NCBI GenBank assembly: GCA_036785705.1
Contig: JAWUZG010000036.1
Coordinates: 16,487,501-16,551,500 of the forward strand
Length of the DNA: 64,000 nucleotides
DNA from: Acanthornis magna
Taxonomy: Eukaryota; Chordata; Aves; Passeriformes; Acanthizidae
Direction: 5' to 3'
Each line of letters starts with the position of its first letter. The first letter of the stretch is position 1. The notes beneath the pieces were generated by a model. That model saw nothing but the letters and a program-made list of their open reading frames with translations, had not been told where the DNA came from and ran no database searches. Positions 1 through 9,348 of the stretch are shown piece after piece. A program made the translations under genes and the position numbers.

Positions 1-287
1 CGCCCCTGCTGGCCGTGACTGTGACTGCACCAACCGGGAAAGTGCCTGACAGTCCAGGGACATTTGCCACCGAGTTTTTTTGGTTTTGTTTACTGTTTTT
101 TTTGTTACTGATTGTTTACCTCATTATAGATACTAGTAAAAAAACCTCTTATTCCTTTTCCCATACCTTTGCCTGAGAGCCCTTGATTCTAAAGTTATAA
201 TAATTTGGAGGGAAGGGGATTCACATTCTCTGTTCTAAGGAAGGTTCCCACCTTCCTAAGCAGACACCTGTCTATCAAACGAAGACA
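1..287 (+). repeat. LTR 1 of array, 3' part only
   Basis: This matches the last 287 bp of the complete LTRs and ends in CA, five bases before the PBS. It belongs to sequence type A (same variant as LTRs 2 and 3 in the GTGACTGTGACT stretch near its start). The 5' part lies outside the window. Confidence 0.92.
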
Positions 288-292
288 GATTT

Positions 293-310
293 TGGCACCC
301 AATGTGGGGC
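293..310 (+). other. Primer binding site, U1 (tRNA-Lys1,2-like)
   Basis: The 18 bases TGGCACCCAATGTGGGGC start five bases after the LTR end. They differ from the tRNA-Lys1,2 type PBS by two transitions, both at CpG positions of the expected site (CG to CA and CG to TG), so this looks like a decayed Lys site. The same site recurs in every unit. Confidence 0.75.
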
Positions 311-407
311 TTGAGGGCATTGAGAGAAAAAGGTGCAAAAGGAATAACAGTTTCTGGGAGACCCATTTTTTAGTGTGCTGAACATAGAAACCTCATTTAG
401 TGGCACC

Positions 408-2309
408 ATGTGGTCTAACATACCTTGGTTTGGCTGGCACATGCTTGTGGCCACATTTTTCCCATTTGCAGCTCCCTGTCTAAACATGGGTCCTATGACT
501 AAGGTCGCGGTGGTTGTTATCCAGTTCTCACAATGGGTCAATAAGGTGAGGAATTTATGGATTTTTCACGTCCTTTGGGCGGCGGGCACTTGGTTACAGG
601 GCTTTAACACCGTGAGTACATGTTTTTGGAGTCTGTTTGGTAATGGTACCTTTTGTGAGGAGATGACACCAGAGGGAATTTTTTCTCAACCCTTCACCCC
701 TTTCTTTGGGCCTATCCTACCAGGGCTTGGAGGGTTCATATACTCTCTAAATGCTAATGACATCGTACAGTGGTTGGCATTGCTGATAGGTCTATTCCTC
801 TTTGCATCCTGAGAAAGGGGGAGACTGCCCTGGGTAACCACTCTAACAGCTGCCACAGGGACTAGGGATGTTGCCACAGGGACTAGGGATGTTGCCACAG
901 GGACTAGGGATGTTGCTACAGAGCCCGAGGCTGTCCCAGAGCCTGAGAGTACCCCCAAACCTGACCCTGTCCCTGAACCTGACCCTGCCCCAGGGCCTGA
1001 CCCTGTCCAACAGCCTGCCCCAGAAATGAACCAACCAAATTGGATGGAGGTAATGGAGGAAAAAATACGTCAGGTGTTGAGGGAATACACTTCCTCAGCT
1101 GGTGGGAAGCCCTCTCCTTGCCCCACAGGGGAAGAGTTGGATGGTGCAGCAGCGGAACCCACGGACATTACAACCGTCCAGGTTCCAGCTGAACCTCAAG
1201 GGCAGTCACAGCCAGCAGCGGTTGCCCCTGTGCAGCGGAGGAAGTATAAGACCAAATCAGTACGCCCAGTTAATGATGATGGGGAACCAGGGCCCTCACA
1301 ACCAGCAGGGGAGTCTGAGCCTATAATCATCACCGAGTCCCTGTCGTATGACACTATCCGTACTTTGCACAATGACATTGTGCGGCGGAAGGGCGAGGCT
1401 TTCTCAACCTGGTTACTTCGGGTTTGGGAGCGCATGGGCCCAGGCGTGCAGCTGGATGGTAACGAGGCCAGGAATTTGGGATCCGTGGCCCTGGACGGGG
1501 GTGTTGACAAGGTGTTCGTGAGGGAGGCAGGACCCATTTCTCTCTGGGAGAGGCTTTTAATGAGTGTGAGAGAGAGGTTTGTTCACAAAGACAGAATGCA
1601 GGAGAACTACCGTAGATTGCCCTGGAAGACCGTTGAGGAAGCGATCCAACGGCTGAGAGAAGTGGCAGTACAGGAGGTGCTTTTTGGGAGGGACGGACAG
1701 CACGAAAATGATCCTGACAAGGTCAGGTGCACAGGGCAAATGTTGTGGAACCTGGCAAGTCTAGGGCCAACCCAATATGTCACCTACATTGCAACAATTA
1801 ATGCCGATGACAACCGTGAGACAGTAAGCTCTGTAGCTGACAAGCTCAGGCATTATGCAGGTGTGATCAATGGCCCAATGCAGGCTCAGGTCTCTGCTGT
1901 GGTTAAGGAGTTGAAGGAGGAGATGAAGGAGATGAGGAAGGAGATCAGGGAGGAAATTGAGGAGGTGAGGAAAAACAGTGTGGCACCAGTGAGAGTCACA
2001 GGCCCCAACACCAGAGCCTGACGTCCCCCAGCTAGAGAAAGAGGGTACACCCCACGAGCTGAGTTGTGGTTCTTTCTGCATGACCACGGGGAAGACATGA
2101 AAAGGTGGGATGGGAAGCCCACTTCTGTCCTGGCAGAACGGGTGCGTCAGCTTAAGGAGGGCAATGCTAGCCGAGGGGGTTCTGCCAGAGCGAAGGTAGC
2201 CTCAGCTTCCCGCAGCCGACCTGCTGAGTACAACAGAAGGGAAGATGTTGTGTCAGATTCCCTTGACGGTGGAATGTATGCCCAGGAAGGGAATGATAAC
2301 CAGGGCTAG
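408..2309 (+). pseudogene. gag: gag of array unit 1, two internal stops
   Basis: The start chosen is the ATG at 408, with A at -3; a GTG at 375 in the same frame is not a plausible eukaryotic start. The frame runs to TAG at 2307-2309 but is cut by TGA at 810-812 and TGA at 2019-2021; other units read CGA at the first and U4 reads CGA at the second. Residues 1-135 are hydrophobic, with candidate membrane segments near 11-40, 49-66 and 119-134. Next come three copies of the 7-residue repeat TGTRDVA, a Pro/Asp/Glu-rich linker, a central region with no recognised motif, a Lys/Glu-rich coiled coil near nucleotides 1905-1975, and a basic tail. I see no CCHC zinc knuckle. Identity as gag rests on position between PBS and protease. 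With these stops no full-length product is expected. Confidence 0.75.
859..921 (+). repeat. 21-bp minisatellite in gag of U1 (3 copies)
   Basis: Three identical 21-bp copies of GCCACAGGGACTAGGGATGTT encode a 7-residue repeat and keep frame. U2 and U3 also have three copies; U4 has six diverged copies. Confidence 0.9.
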
Positions 2310-2328
2310 AGGGGCCCCGCCTCTAGCC
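2304..2328 (+). promoter_or_regulatory. Hairpin enclosing the gag-pro TAG stop, U1
   Basis: GGCTAGAGG pairs perfectly with CCTCTAGCC (9 bp) around a 7-base loop GGCCCCG. The gag stop TAG at 2307-2309 lies in the 5' arm, and protease continues in the same frame. That arrangement suggests stop-codon readthrough as the route to Pro-Pol, as in gammaretroviruses, but the function here is inferred. Equivalent hairpins are at 8848-8872, 15392-15416 and 21740-21764. Confidence 0.6.
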
Positions 2329-2804
2329 AGGTAGAGGCATGGGAAAACCGTGTCTTTTGGACTGTGTGGATTCGATGGCCTGGTACATCAGAGCCACAAA
2401 AATATGAAGCATTGGTTGATACAGGTGCACAGTGTACCCTAATGCCATCGGGACATGTTGGGGCAGAACCCATTTCTATTGCTGGGGTGACAGGGGGATC
2501 ACAAGAGTTGACGCTGGTGGAAGCCGAGGTGAGCCTGACTGGGAAGGAGTGGCAGAAACATCCCATTGTGACTGGTCCAAAGGCCCCGTGTATTCTGGGC
2601 ATAGATTTCCTCCGGAACGGCTATTTCAAAGACCTGAAAGGACTCAGGTGGGCTTTTGGAATAGCTGCTGTTGAGGCAGAGGGCGTTAGGCAATTGAACA
2701 CCTTGCCTGGACTATCAGAGAACCCTTGTGCAGTTGGACTCTTGAAGGAAGAGGAACAACGGGTACCAATTGCCACCTCGACAGTGCACCGCCGGCAGTA
2801 TTGA
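2310..2804 (+). CDS. pro: Retroviral aspartic protease, U1
   Basis: The region is open from the codon after the gag TAG to TGA at 2802-2804, in the same frame as gag and RT. The catalytic motif LVDTGAQ has its Asp codon at 2418; a flap-like IAGVTGG and the C-terminal ILGIDFLR motif follow. It has no convincing ATG of its own, so it would be made only as part of a readthrough Gag-Pro product and would act in virion maturation. Since gag upstream is broken in this unit, expression is unlikely. Confidence 0.85.
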   Translation, partial: RGPASSQVEAWENRVFWTVWIRWPGTSEPQKYEALVDTGAQCTLMPSGHVGAEPISIAGVTGGSQELTLVEAEVSLTGKEWQKHPIVTGPKAPCILGIDFLRNGYFKDLKGLRWAFGIAAVEAEGVRQLNTLPGLSENPCAVGLLKEEEQRVPIATSTVHRRQY

Positions 2805-5707
2805 ACGAATCGAGATGCTGTGATTCCCATCCACAAGCTGATCCGTGAGCTAGAGTGCCAAGGGGTGGTCAGCAAGGCCCACTCACCCTTCAACAGCCCC
2901 ATCTGGCCTGTGCGCAGATCTGATGGAGATTGGAGATTGACTGTGGACTATCGTGCCTTGAACGAGGTGACTCCACCGCTGAGCGCTGCCGTGCCAGACA
3001 TGCTGGAGCTCCGGTACGAGCTGGAGTCCAAAGCAGCAAAGTGGTACGCCACTATTGACATTGCAAGTGCATTTTTCTCCATCCCTCTGGCAGCAGAGTG
3101 CAGGCCTCAGTTTGCTTTCACCTGGAGGGGCGTGCAGTACACCTGGAACCGACTGCCCCAGGGGTGGAAACACAGTCCCACCATCTGCCATGGACTGATC
3201 CAGGCTGCACTGGAAAAGGGTGAGGCTCCAGAACATCTGCAATACATCGATGACATCATTGTGTGGGGGGGCACAGCAGAAGAAGTGTTTGAGAAAGGAG
3301 AGAAAATCATCCAGATTCTCCTGGAAGCCGGTCTCGCCATCAAAAGGAGCAAAGTCAAGGGGCCTGCCAAAGAGATCCAGTTCCTGGGGGTGAAGTGGCA
3401 AGATGGACGGCGTCAGATTCCCACCGAGGTCATCAATAAAATCACAGCGATGTCCCCACCAACCAACAAGAAGGAGACACAAGCTTTCCTAGGTGCCATA
3501 GGCTTCTGGAGGATGCACATCCCTGAGTACAGCCAGATTGTGAGCCCTCTCTACCTGGTGACACGCAAGAAGAATGATTTCCACTGGGGCCCTGAACAAC
3601 AACAAGCCTTCGCCCAGATCAAGCAAGAGATCGCTCATGCAGTAGCCCTTGGCCCAGTCAGGACAGGACCAGAAGTGAAGAATGTGCTCTACTCTGCAGC
3701 CGGGAGCAATGGTCTGTCCTGGAGCCTTTGGCAGAAGGTGCCTGGTGAGACTCGAGGTCGTCCGCTGGGATTCTGGAGCCGAAGCTACAGAGGGTCCGAA
3801 GCCAACTACACTCCCACAGAGAAGGAAATTCTGGCAGCCTATGAAGGTGTCCAAGCTGCTTCAGAAGTTATTGGCACGGAAGCACAACTTCTCCTCGCAC
3901 CCCGACTACCTGTGCTGGGAGCAATGGTCTGTCCTGGAGCCTTTGGCAGAAGGTGCCTGGTGAGACTCGAGGTCATCCGCTGGGATTCTGGAGCCGAAGC
4001 TACAGAGGGTCCGAAGCCAACTACACTCCCACAGAGAAGGAAATTCTGGCAGCCTATGAAGGTGTCCAAGCTGCTTCAGAAGTTATTGGCACGGAAGCAC
4101 AACTTCTCCTCGCACCCCGACTACCTGTGCTGGGGTGGATGTTCAAGGGAAAGGTTCCCTCTACCCACCACGCCACCAATGCCACGTGGAGTAAATGGAT
4201 TGCCCTCATCACACAGCGCACCCGTATTGGAAACCCGAATCGCCCTGGGATCTTGGAAATAATTACAAATTGGCCTGAAGGTGAAAACTTTGGTCTCACC
4301 GATGAAGAGGAGCAGGATCAGGTGACTCGTGCAGAAGAAGCTCCACCGTACAACCAACTGCCACAAGATGAAACACGCTACGCTCTCTTCACTGATGGTT
4401 CCTGTCATATTGTGGGGGCAAACTGAAAATGGAAAGCAGCTGTATGGAGCCCCACACGGCAGGTCGCAGAGGCTACAGAAGGAGAAGGTGGATCAAGCCA
4501 ACTTGCCGAACTCAAAGCCATTCAGCTGGCCCTGGACATTGCTGAAAGAGAGAAGTGGCCAAAGCTGTACCTGTACACCGATTCATGGATGGTAGCCAAT
4601 GCTCTGTGGGGTTGGTTGGAAAGGTGGAAAAAGGCCAACTGGCAACGTAGAGGAAGACCAATCTGGGCTGCTGACGAATGGCGAGACATTGCCACTCGGG
4701 TAGAGAAGCTACCTGTGAAAGTCCGCCATGTAGATGCCCATGTCCCCAAGAGCCGAACTAATGAAGAACACCGAAACAATGAACAGGTAGATCAGGCTGC
4801 AAAAATAAAGGTGTCACAGGTAGATTTAGATTGGCAGCACAAAGGAGAGTTGTTCCTAGCCCGATGGGCCCATGATGCCTCAGGCCATCAGGACAGAGAT
4901 GCCACCTATAAGTGGGCACGAGACCGAGGGGTGGATCTAACCGTGGACTGTATCTCCCAGGTGATCCATAACTGTGAGACATGCGCTGCCATCAAGCAAG
5001 CCAAGAGAGTGAAACCCCTGTGGTACGGGGGAAGGTGGTCCAAATACAAGTATGGTGAGGCCTGGCAGATCGATTACATCACACTGCCTCAAACCCGCCA
5101 AGGCAAGCGCTACGTGCTCACAATGGTAGAAGCCACCACTGGGTGGCTGGAGACCTACCCTGTGCCTCATGCTACTGCCCGTAACACCATCCTGGGCCTT
5201 GAAAGACAAGTCCTTTGGAGGCATGGTACCCCTGAGAGAATTGAGTCGGACAACGGGACTCATTTCAAAAATAGCCTCATAAACACCTGGGCTAGGGAAC
5301 ATGGCATTGAGTGGGTGTACCACATTCCTTATCATGCACCTGCTGCTGGTAAAGTAGAACGATGCAACGGCCTGCTAAAAACCACCTTGAAGGCTCTAGG
5401 TGGGGGGACTTTCAAAAATTGGGAACAGCATTTAGCCAAGGCCACCTGGCTAGTTAACACCCGAGGCTCCACCAACAGGGCTGGCCCTGCCCAATCTGAA
5501 CCCTTGCAAACAGCAGACGGGGATAAGGTTCCAGTGGTGCAAATGAGAGGCATGCTGGGGAAAACTGTTTGGATTAATTCTGCCTTGAGCAAAGATAGAC
5601 CCACCCGTGGGGTTGTCTTCGCTCAGGGACCAGGGTGTACCTGGTGGGTGATGCAAGAGGATGGAGAGACACGATGCATACCTCAGGGGGACCTCAGTTG
5701 GGGTTGA
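2805..5707 (+). pseudogene. pol: pol of U1 (RT-RNase H-integrase), frameshifted
   Basis: RT is readable from about 2820, with VDYRALN, ATIDIA, LPQGWKHSP and YIDDI motifs. A 215-bp tandem duplication (about 3705-3919 repeated at 3920-4134) in the connection domain shifts the frame, since 215 is not a multiple of 3. RNase H then begins in the new frame but meets TGA at 4424-4426, just after the FTDGSCH motif; U3 and U4 read CGA there. The RNase H remainder and integrase stay open to 5707. The unit therefore cannot make a functional polymerase as it stands. Confidence 0.92.
3705..4134 (+). repeat. 215-bp tandem duplication in pol, U1
   Basis: Two adjacent 215-bp copies start at GCAATGGTCTGTCC and differ by one noticed base (GGTCGTCC against GGTCATCC). 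The break has GGG microhomology on both sides. U2 carries the same duplication (10249-10678); U3 and U4 do not. Confidence 0.92.
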
Positions 5708-5876
5708 ACTGCCCATAACATTGTGCCTGTATCCATATCTGTATGTATATAATCAGAGTAATGCTTGTATGTATATAGTTTAAAGGCTTAAGTTCAATGT
5801 AATATGTTGGAATGGAAAAAATTCGGGGTGGATAATGTGGAAGGTTGGGGGGGGCAAGTGGAATTTTTCCCATTCT

Positions 5877-5889
5877 GTTGCTAAGCAAC
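5877..5889. promoter_or_regulatory. Palindromic RFX/X-box-like motif in LTR 2
   Basis: GTTGCTAAGCAAC is a perfect 5-3-5 palindrome fitting the RFX-family X-box pattern (GTTRCY, spacer, RGYAAC). It sits 41 bp into the LTR, about 10 bp before the TATA-like sequence. Identical copies are at 12421-12433, 18750-18762 and 25098-25110. Binding is inferred. Confidence 0.55.
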
Positions 5890-6213
5890 TAATGACCGGT
5901 ACTTAAGGGCCATCTACGCTCACAAAGGAGACAAAGCCTTTTCGCTGGCCAGGCAGAGGAACAAGAGATGGCAAGATTTGATAAGGGGACACTCACTCAC
6001 TCGCTCGGGGCTCTTGGAGGAGAGAGCAGGGGGAAAAAGGCGGCTCTGTTTTTTTGGCTACAATTGCAGAAAAGGCCCGGTTTTGCACTGGTTTCTCTCT
6101 CTACCTGTTGGGTGAGTTCTCACTTGGGACGGGGGAGGACGGGATCCTGGTCCCTTCTACCCTCCGGGAGGGCGCGTTTCCCAGCTGCGCTGCAGCAAGA
6201 CGAGACCCCTCGC

Positions 6214-6304
6214 CTGCTGCCGCTCCTCGCCCTGCCTGCTGCCGCTCCTCGCCCTGCCTGCTGCCGCTCCTCGCCCTGCCTGCTGCCGCTCCTCGCCCTG
6301 CCTG
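6214..6304 (+). repeat. 22-bp GC-rich minisatellite in LTR 2 (4 copies)
   Basis: The unit is CTGCTGCCGCTCCTCGCCCTGC. Copy number is four in LTRs 2 and 3, two in LTR 4 and three in LTR 5, which exactly accounts for LTR lengths of 996, 996, 952 and 974 bp. Confidence 0.9.
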
Positions 6305-6836
6305 CTGCCACCCCACGCCTTGCCTGCCACAGCTGCGGAACTCCTGCTGCCTCCTCTGCTGGCTGGCTCAGGTGAGCCCACCTGGCCGTTCCATCCCTTT
6401 GCTGCGCTTTGTCCATCTGCGCTCCACCCTGCTCCAGCCCGTCGGCCGTTACGTGCGTGACACAGATCCAACCTCGCGCCACAGCGCCATCTGCAGCTTC
6501 CCGGGAGTCATCGCACCTGCCCTGCTGGTCTAGGAGCCCAACAGCGCCCCTGCTGGCCGTGACTGTGACTGCACCAACCGGGAAAGTGCCTGACAGTCCA
6601 GGGACATTTGCCACCGAGTTTTTTTGGTTTTGTTTACTGTTTTTTTTGTTACTGATTGTTTACCTCATTATAGATACTAGTAAAAAAACCTCTTATTCCT
6701 TTTCCCATACCTTTGCCTGAGAGCCCTTGATTCTAAAGTTATAATAATTTGGAGGGAAGGGGATTCACATTCTCTGTTCTAAGGAAGGTTCCCACCTTCC
6801 TAAGCAGACACCTGTCTATCAAACGAAGACAGATTT

Positions 6837-6854
6837 TGGCACCCAATGTGGGGC
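6837..6854 (+). other. Primer binding site, U2
   Basis: This is identical to the Lys1,2-like PBS of U1, five bases after the end of LTR 2. Confidence 0.75.
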
Positions 6855-6951
6855 TTGAGGGCATTGAGAGAAAAAGGTGCAAAAGGAATAACAGTTTCTG
6901 GGAGACCCATTTTTTAGTGTGCTGAACATAGAAACCTCATTTAGTGGCACC

Positions 6952-8853
6952 ATGTGGTCTAACATACCTTGGTTTGGCTGGCACATGCTTGTGGCCACAT
7001 TTTTCCCATTTGCAGCTCCCTGTCTAAACATGGGTCCTATGACTAAGGTCGCGGTGGTTGTTATCCAGTTCTCACAATGGGTCAATAAGGTGAGGAATTT
7101 ATGGATTTTTCACGTCCTTTGGGCGGCGGGCACTTGGTTACAGGGCTTTAACACCGTGAGTACATGTTTTTGGAGTCTGTTTGGTAATGGTACCTTTTGT
7201 GAGGAGATGACACCAGAGGGAATTTTTTCTCAACCCTTCACCCCTTTCTTTGGGCCTATCCTACCAGGGCTTGGAGGGTTCATATACTCTCTAAATGCTA
7301 ATGACATCGTACAGTGGTTGGCATTGCTGATAGGTCTATTCCTCTTTGCATCCCGAGAAAGGGGGAGACTGCCCTGGGTAACCACTCTAACAGCTGCCAC
7401 AGGGACTAGGGATGTTGCCACAGGGACTAGGGATGTTGCCACAGGGACTAGGGATGTTGCTACAGAGCCCGAGGCTGTCCCAGAGCCTGAGAGTACCCCC
7501 AAACCTGACCCTGTCCCTGAACCTGACCCTGCCCCAGGGCCTGACCCTGTCCAACAGCCTGCCCCAGAAATGAACCAACCAAATTGGATGGAGGTAATGG
7601 AGGAAAAAATACGTCAGGTGTTGAGGGAATACACTTCCTCAGCTGGTGGGAAGCCCTCTCCTTGCCCCACAGGGGAAGAGTTGGATGGTGCAGCAGCGGA
7701 ACCCACGGACATTACAACCGTCCAGGTTCCAGCTGAACCTCAAGGGCAGTCACAGCCAGCAGCGGTTGCCCCTGTGCAGCGGAGGAAGTATAAGACCAAA
7801 TCAGTACGCCCAGTTAATGATGATGGGGAACCAGGGCCCTCACAACCAGCAGGGGAGTCTGAGCCTATAATCATCACCGAGTCCCTGTCGTATGACACTA
7901 TCCGTACTTTGCACAATGACATTGTGCGGCGGAAGGGCGAGGCTTTCTCAACCTGGTTACTTCGGGTTTGGGAGCGCATGGGCCCAGGCGTGCAGCTGGA
8001 TGGTAACGAGGCCAGGAATTTGGGATCCGTGGCCCTGGACGGGGGTGTTGACAAGGTGTTCGTGAGGGAGGCAGGACCCATTTCTCTCTGGGAGAGGCTT
8101 TTAATGAGTGTGAGAGAGAGGTTTGTTCACAAAGACAGAATGCAGGAGAACTACCGTAGATTGCCCTGGAAGACCGTTGAGGAAGCGATCCAACGGCTGA
8201 GAGAAGTGGCAGTACAGGAGGTGCTTTTTGGGAGGGACGGACAGCACGAAAATGATCCTGACAAGGTCAGGTGCACAGGGCAAATGTTGTGGAACCTGGC
8301 AAGTCTAGGGCCAACCCAATATGTCACCTACATTGCAACAATTAATGCCGATGACAACCGTGAGACAGTAAGCTCTGTAGCTGACAAGCTCAGGCATTAT
8401 GCAGGTGTGATCAATGGCCCAATGCAGGCTCAGGTCTCTGCTGTGGTTAAGGAGTTGAAGGAGGAGATAAAGGAGATGAGGAAGGAGATCAGGGAGGAAA
8501 TTGAGGAGGTGAGGAAAAACAGTGTGGCACCAGTGAGAGTCACAGGCCCCAACACCAGAGCCTGACGTCCCCCAGCTAGAGGGAGAGGGTACACCCCACG
8601 AGCTGAGCTGTGGTTCTTTCTGCATGACCACGGGGAAGACATGAAAAGGTGGGATGGGAAGCCCACTTCTGTCCTGGCAGAACGGGTGCGTCAGCTTAAG
8701 GAGGGCAATGCTAGCCGAGGGGGTTCTGCCAGAGCGAAGGTAGCCTCAGCTTCCCGCAGCCGACCTGCTGAGTACAACAGAAGGGAAGATGTTGTGTCAG
8801 ATTCCCTTGACGGTGGAATGTATGCCCAGGAAGGGAATGATAACCAGGGCTAG
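6952..8853 (+). pseudogene. gag: gag of array unit 2, one internal stop
   Basis: It is open from ATG 6952 to TGA 8563-8565 (538 codons), then continues in frame to TAG at 8851-8853. It reads CGA where U1 has its first stop, so the hydrophobic N-terminus, the three 7-residue repeats, the acidic Pro-rich linker and the coiled coil (about 8450-8520) are joined in one frame. Only the basic C-terminal tail, about 95 codons, is cut off by the CGA-to-TGA change shared with U1 and U3. A product ending at 8565 would keep the membrane-like and coiled-coil parts. Confidence 0.75.
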
Positions 8854-9348
8854 AGGGGCCCCGCCTCTAGCCAGGTAGAGGCATGGGAAAACCGTGTCTT
8901 TTGGACTGTGTGGATTCGATGGCCTGGTACATCAGAGCCACAAAAATATGAAGCATTGGTTGATACAGGTGCACAGTGTACCCTAATGCCATCGGGACAT
9001 GTTGGGGCAGAACCCATTTCTATTGCTGGGGTGACAGGGGGATCACAAGAGTTGACGCTGGTGGAAGCCGAGGTGAGCCTGACTGGGAAGGAGTGGCAGA
9101 AACATCCCATTGTGACTGGTCCAAAGGCCCCGTGTATTCTGGGCATAGATTTCCTCCGGAACGGCTATTTCAAAGACCTGAAAGGACTCAGGTGGGCTTT
9201 TGGAATAGCTGCTGTTGAGGCAGAGGGCGTTAGGCAATTGAACACCTTGCCTGGACTATCAGAGAACCCTTGTGCAGTTGGACTCTTGAAGGAAGAGGAA
9301 CAACGGGTACCAATTGCCACCTCGACAGTGCACCGCCGGCAGTATTGA
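8854..9348 (+). CDS. pro: Retroviral aspartic protease, U2
   Basis: This is the same as the U1 protease at protein level, with the DTGAQ motif near 8962. It follows the hairpin-embedded TAG and ends at TGA 9346-9348 directly before RT. Confidence 0.85.
   Translation, partial: RGPASSQVEAWENRVFWTVWIRWPGTSEPQKYEALVDTGAQCTLMPSGHVGAEPISIAGVTGGSQELTLVEAEVSLTGKEWQKHPIVTGPKAPCILGIDFLRNGYFKDLKGLRWAFGIAAVEAEGVRQLNTLPGLSENPCAVGLLKEEEQRVPIATSTVHRRQY

Larger units (their letters stand above)
5836..6831 (+). repeat. LTR 2 of array (996 bp, type A)
   Basis: It starts TGTGGAAGG and ends GAAGACA, with TG and CA ends. The 5' boundary is inferred from the TG after a weakly purine-rich stretch; the 3' boundary is fixed by comparison with LTR 5. 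It contains a palindromic RFX-type X-box at 5877-5889, a TATA-like TACTTAAGG just downstream (5899-5907), GTGAGT and CAG/GTGAGC donor-like sites (about 6110 and 6371/6372), and four copies of a 22-bp GC-rich repeat (about 6214-6304). No AATAAA is present; AGTAAA near 6677 is the nearest variant. Reading frames inside it look incidental. Confidence 0.9.

Noticed and set aside
375..407. GTG at 375 as the gag start
   Set aside because: Vertebrate translation would use the ATG at 408, which has A at -3; nothing supports a non-ATG start.
5708..5835. A possible env after integrase in the array
   Set aside because: Only 128 bp separate the pol stop from the LTR in every unit, and they encode nothing membrane-like.
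6214..6304. Repeats resembling a CRISPR array
   Set aside because: The 22-bp units are directly adjacent with no spacers, in a vertebrate LTR.
5968..6720. Plus-strand open frames inside the LTRs (135-173 codons)
   Set aside because: They overlap each other in different frames, follow the GC-rich minisatellite, and change length with its copy number; no recognisable protein.
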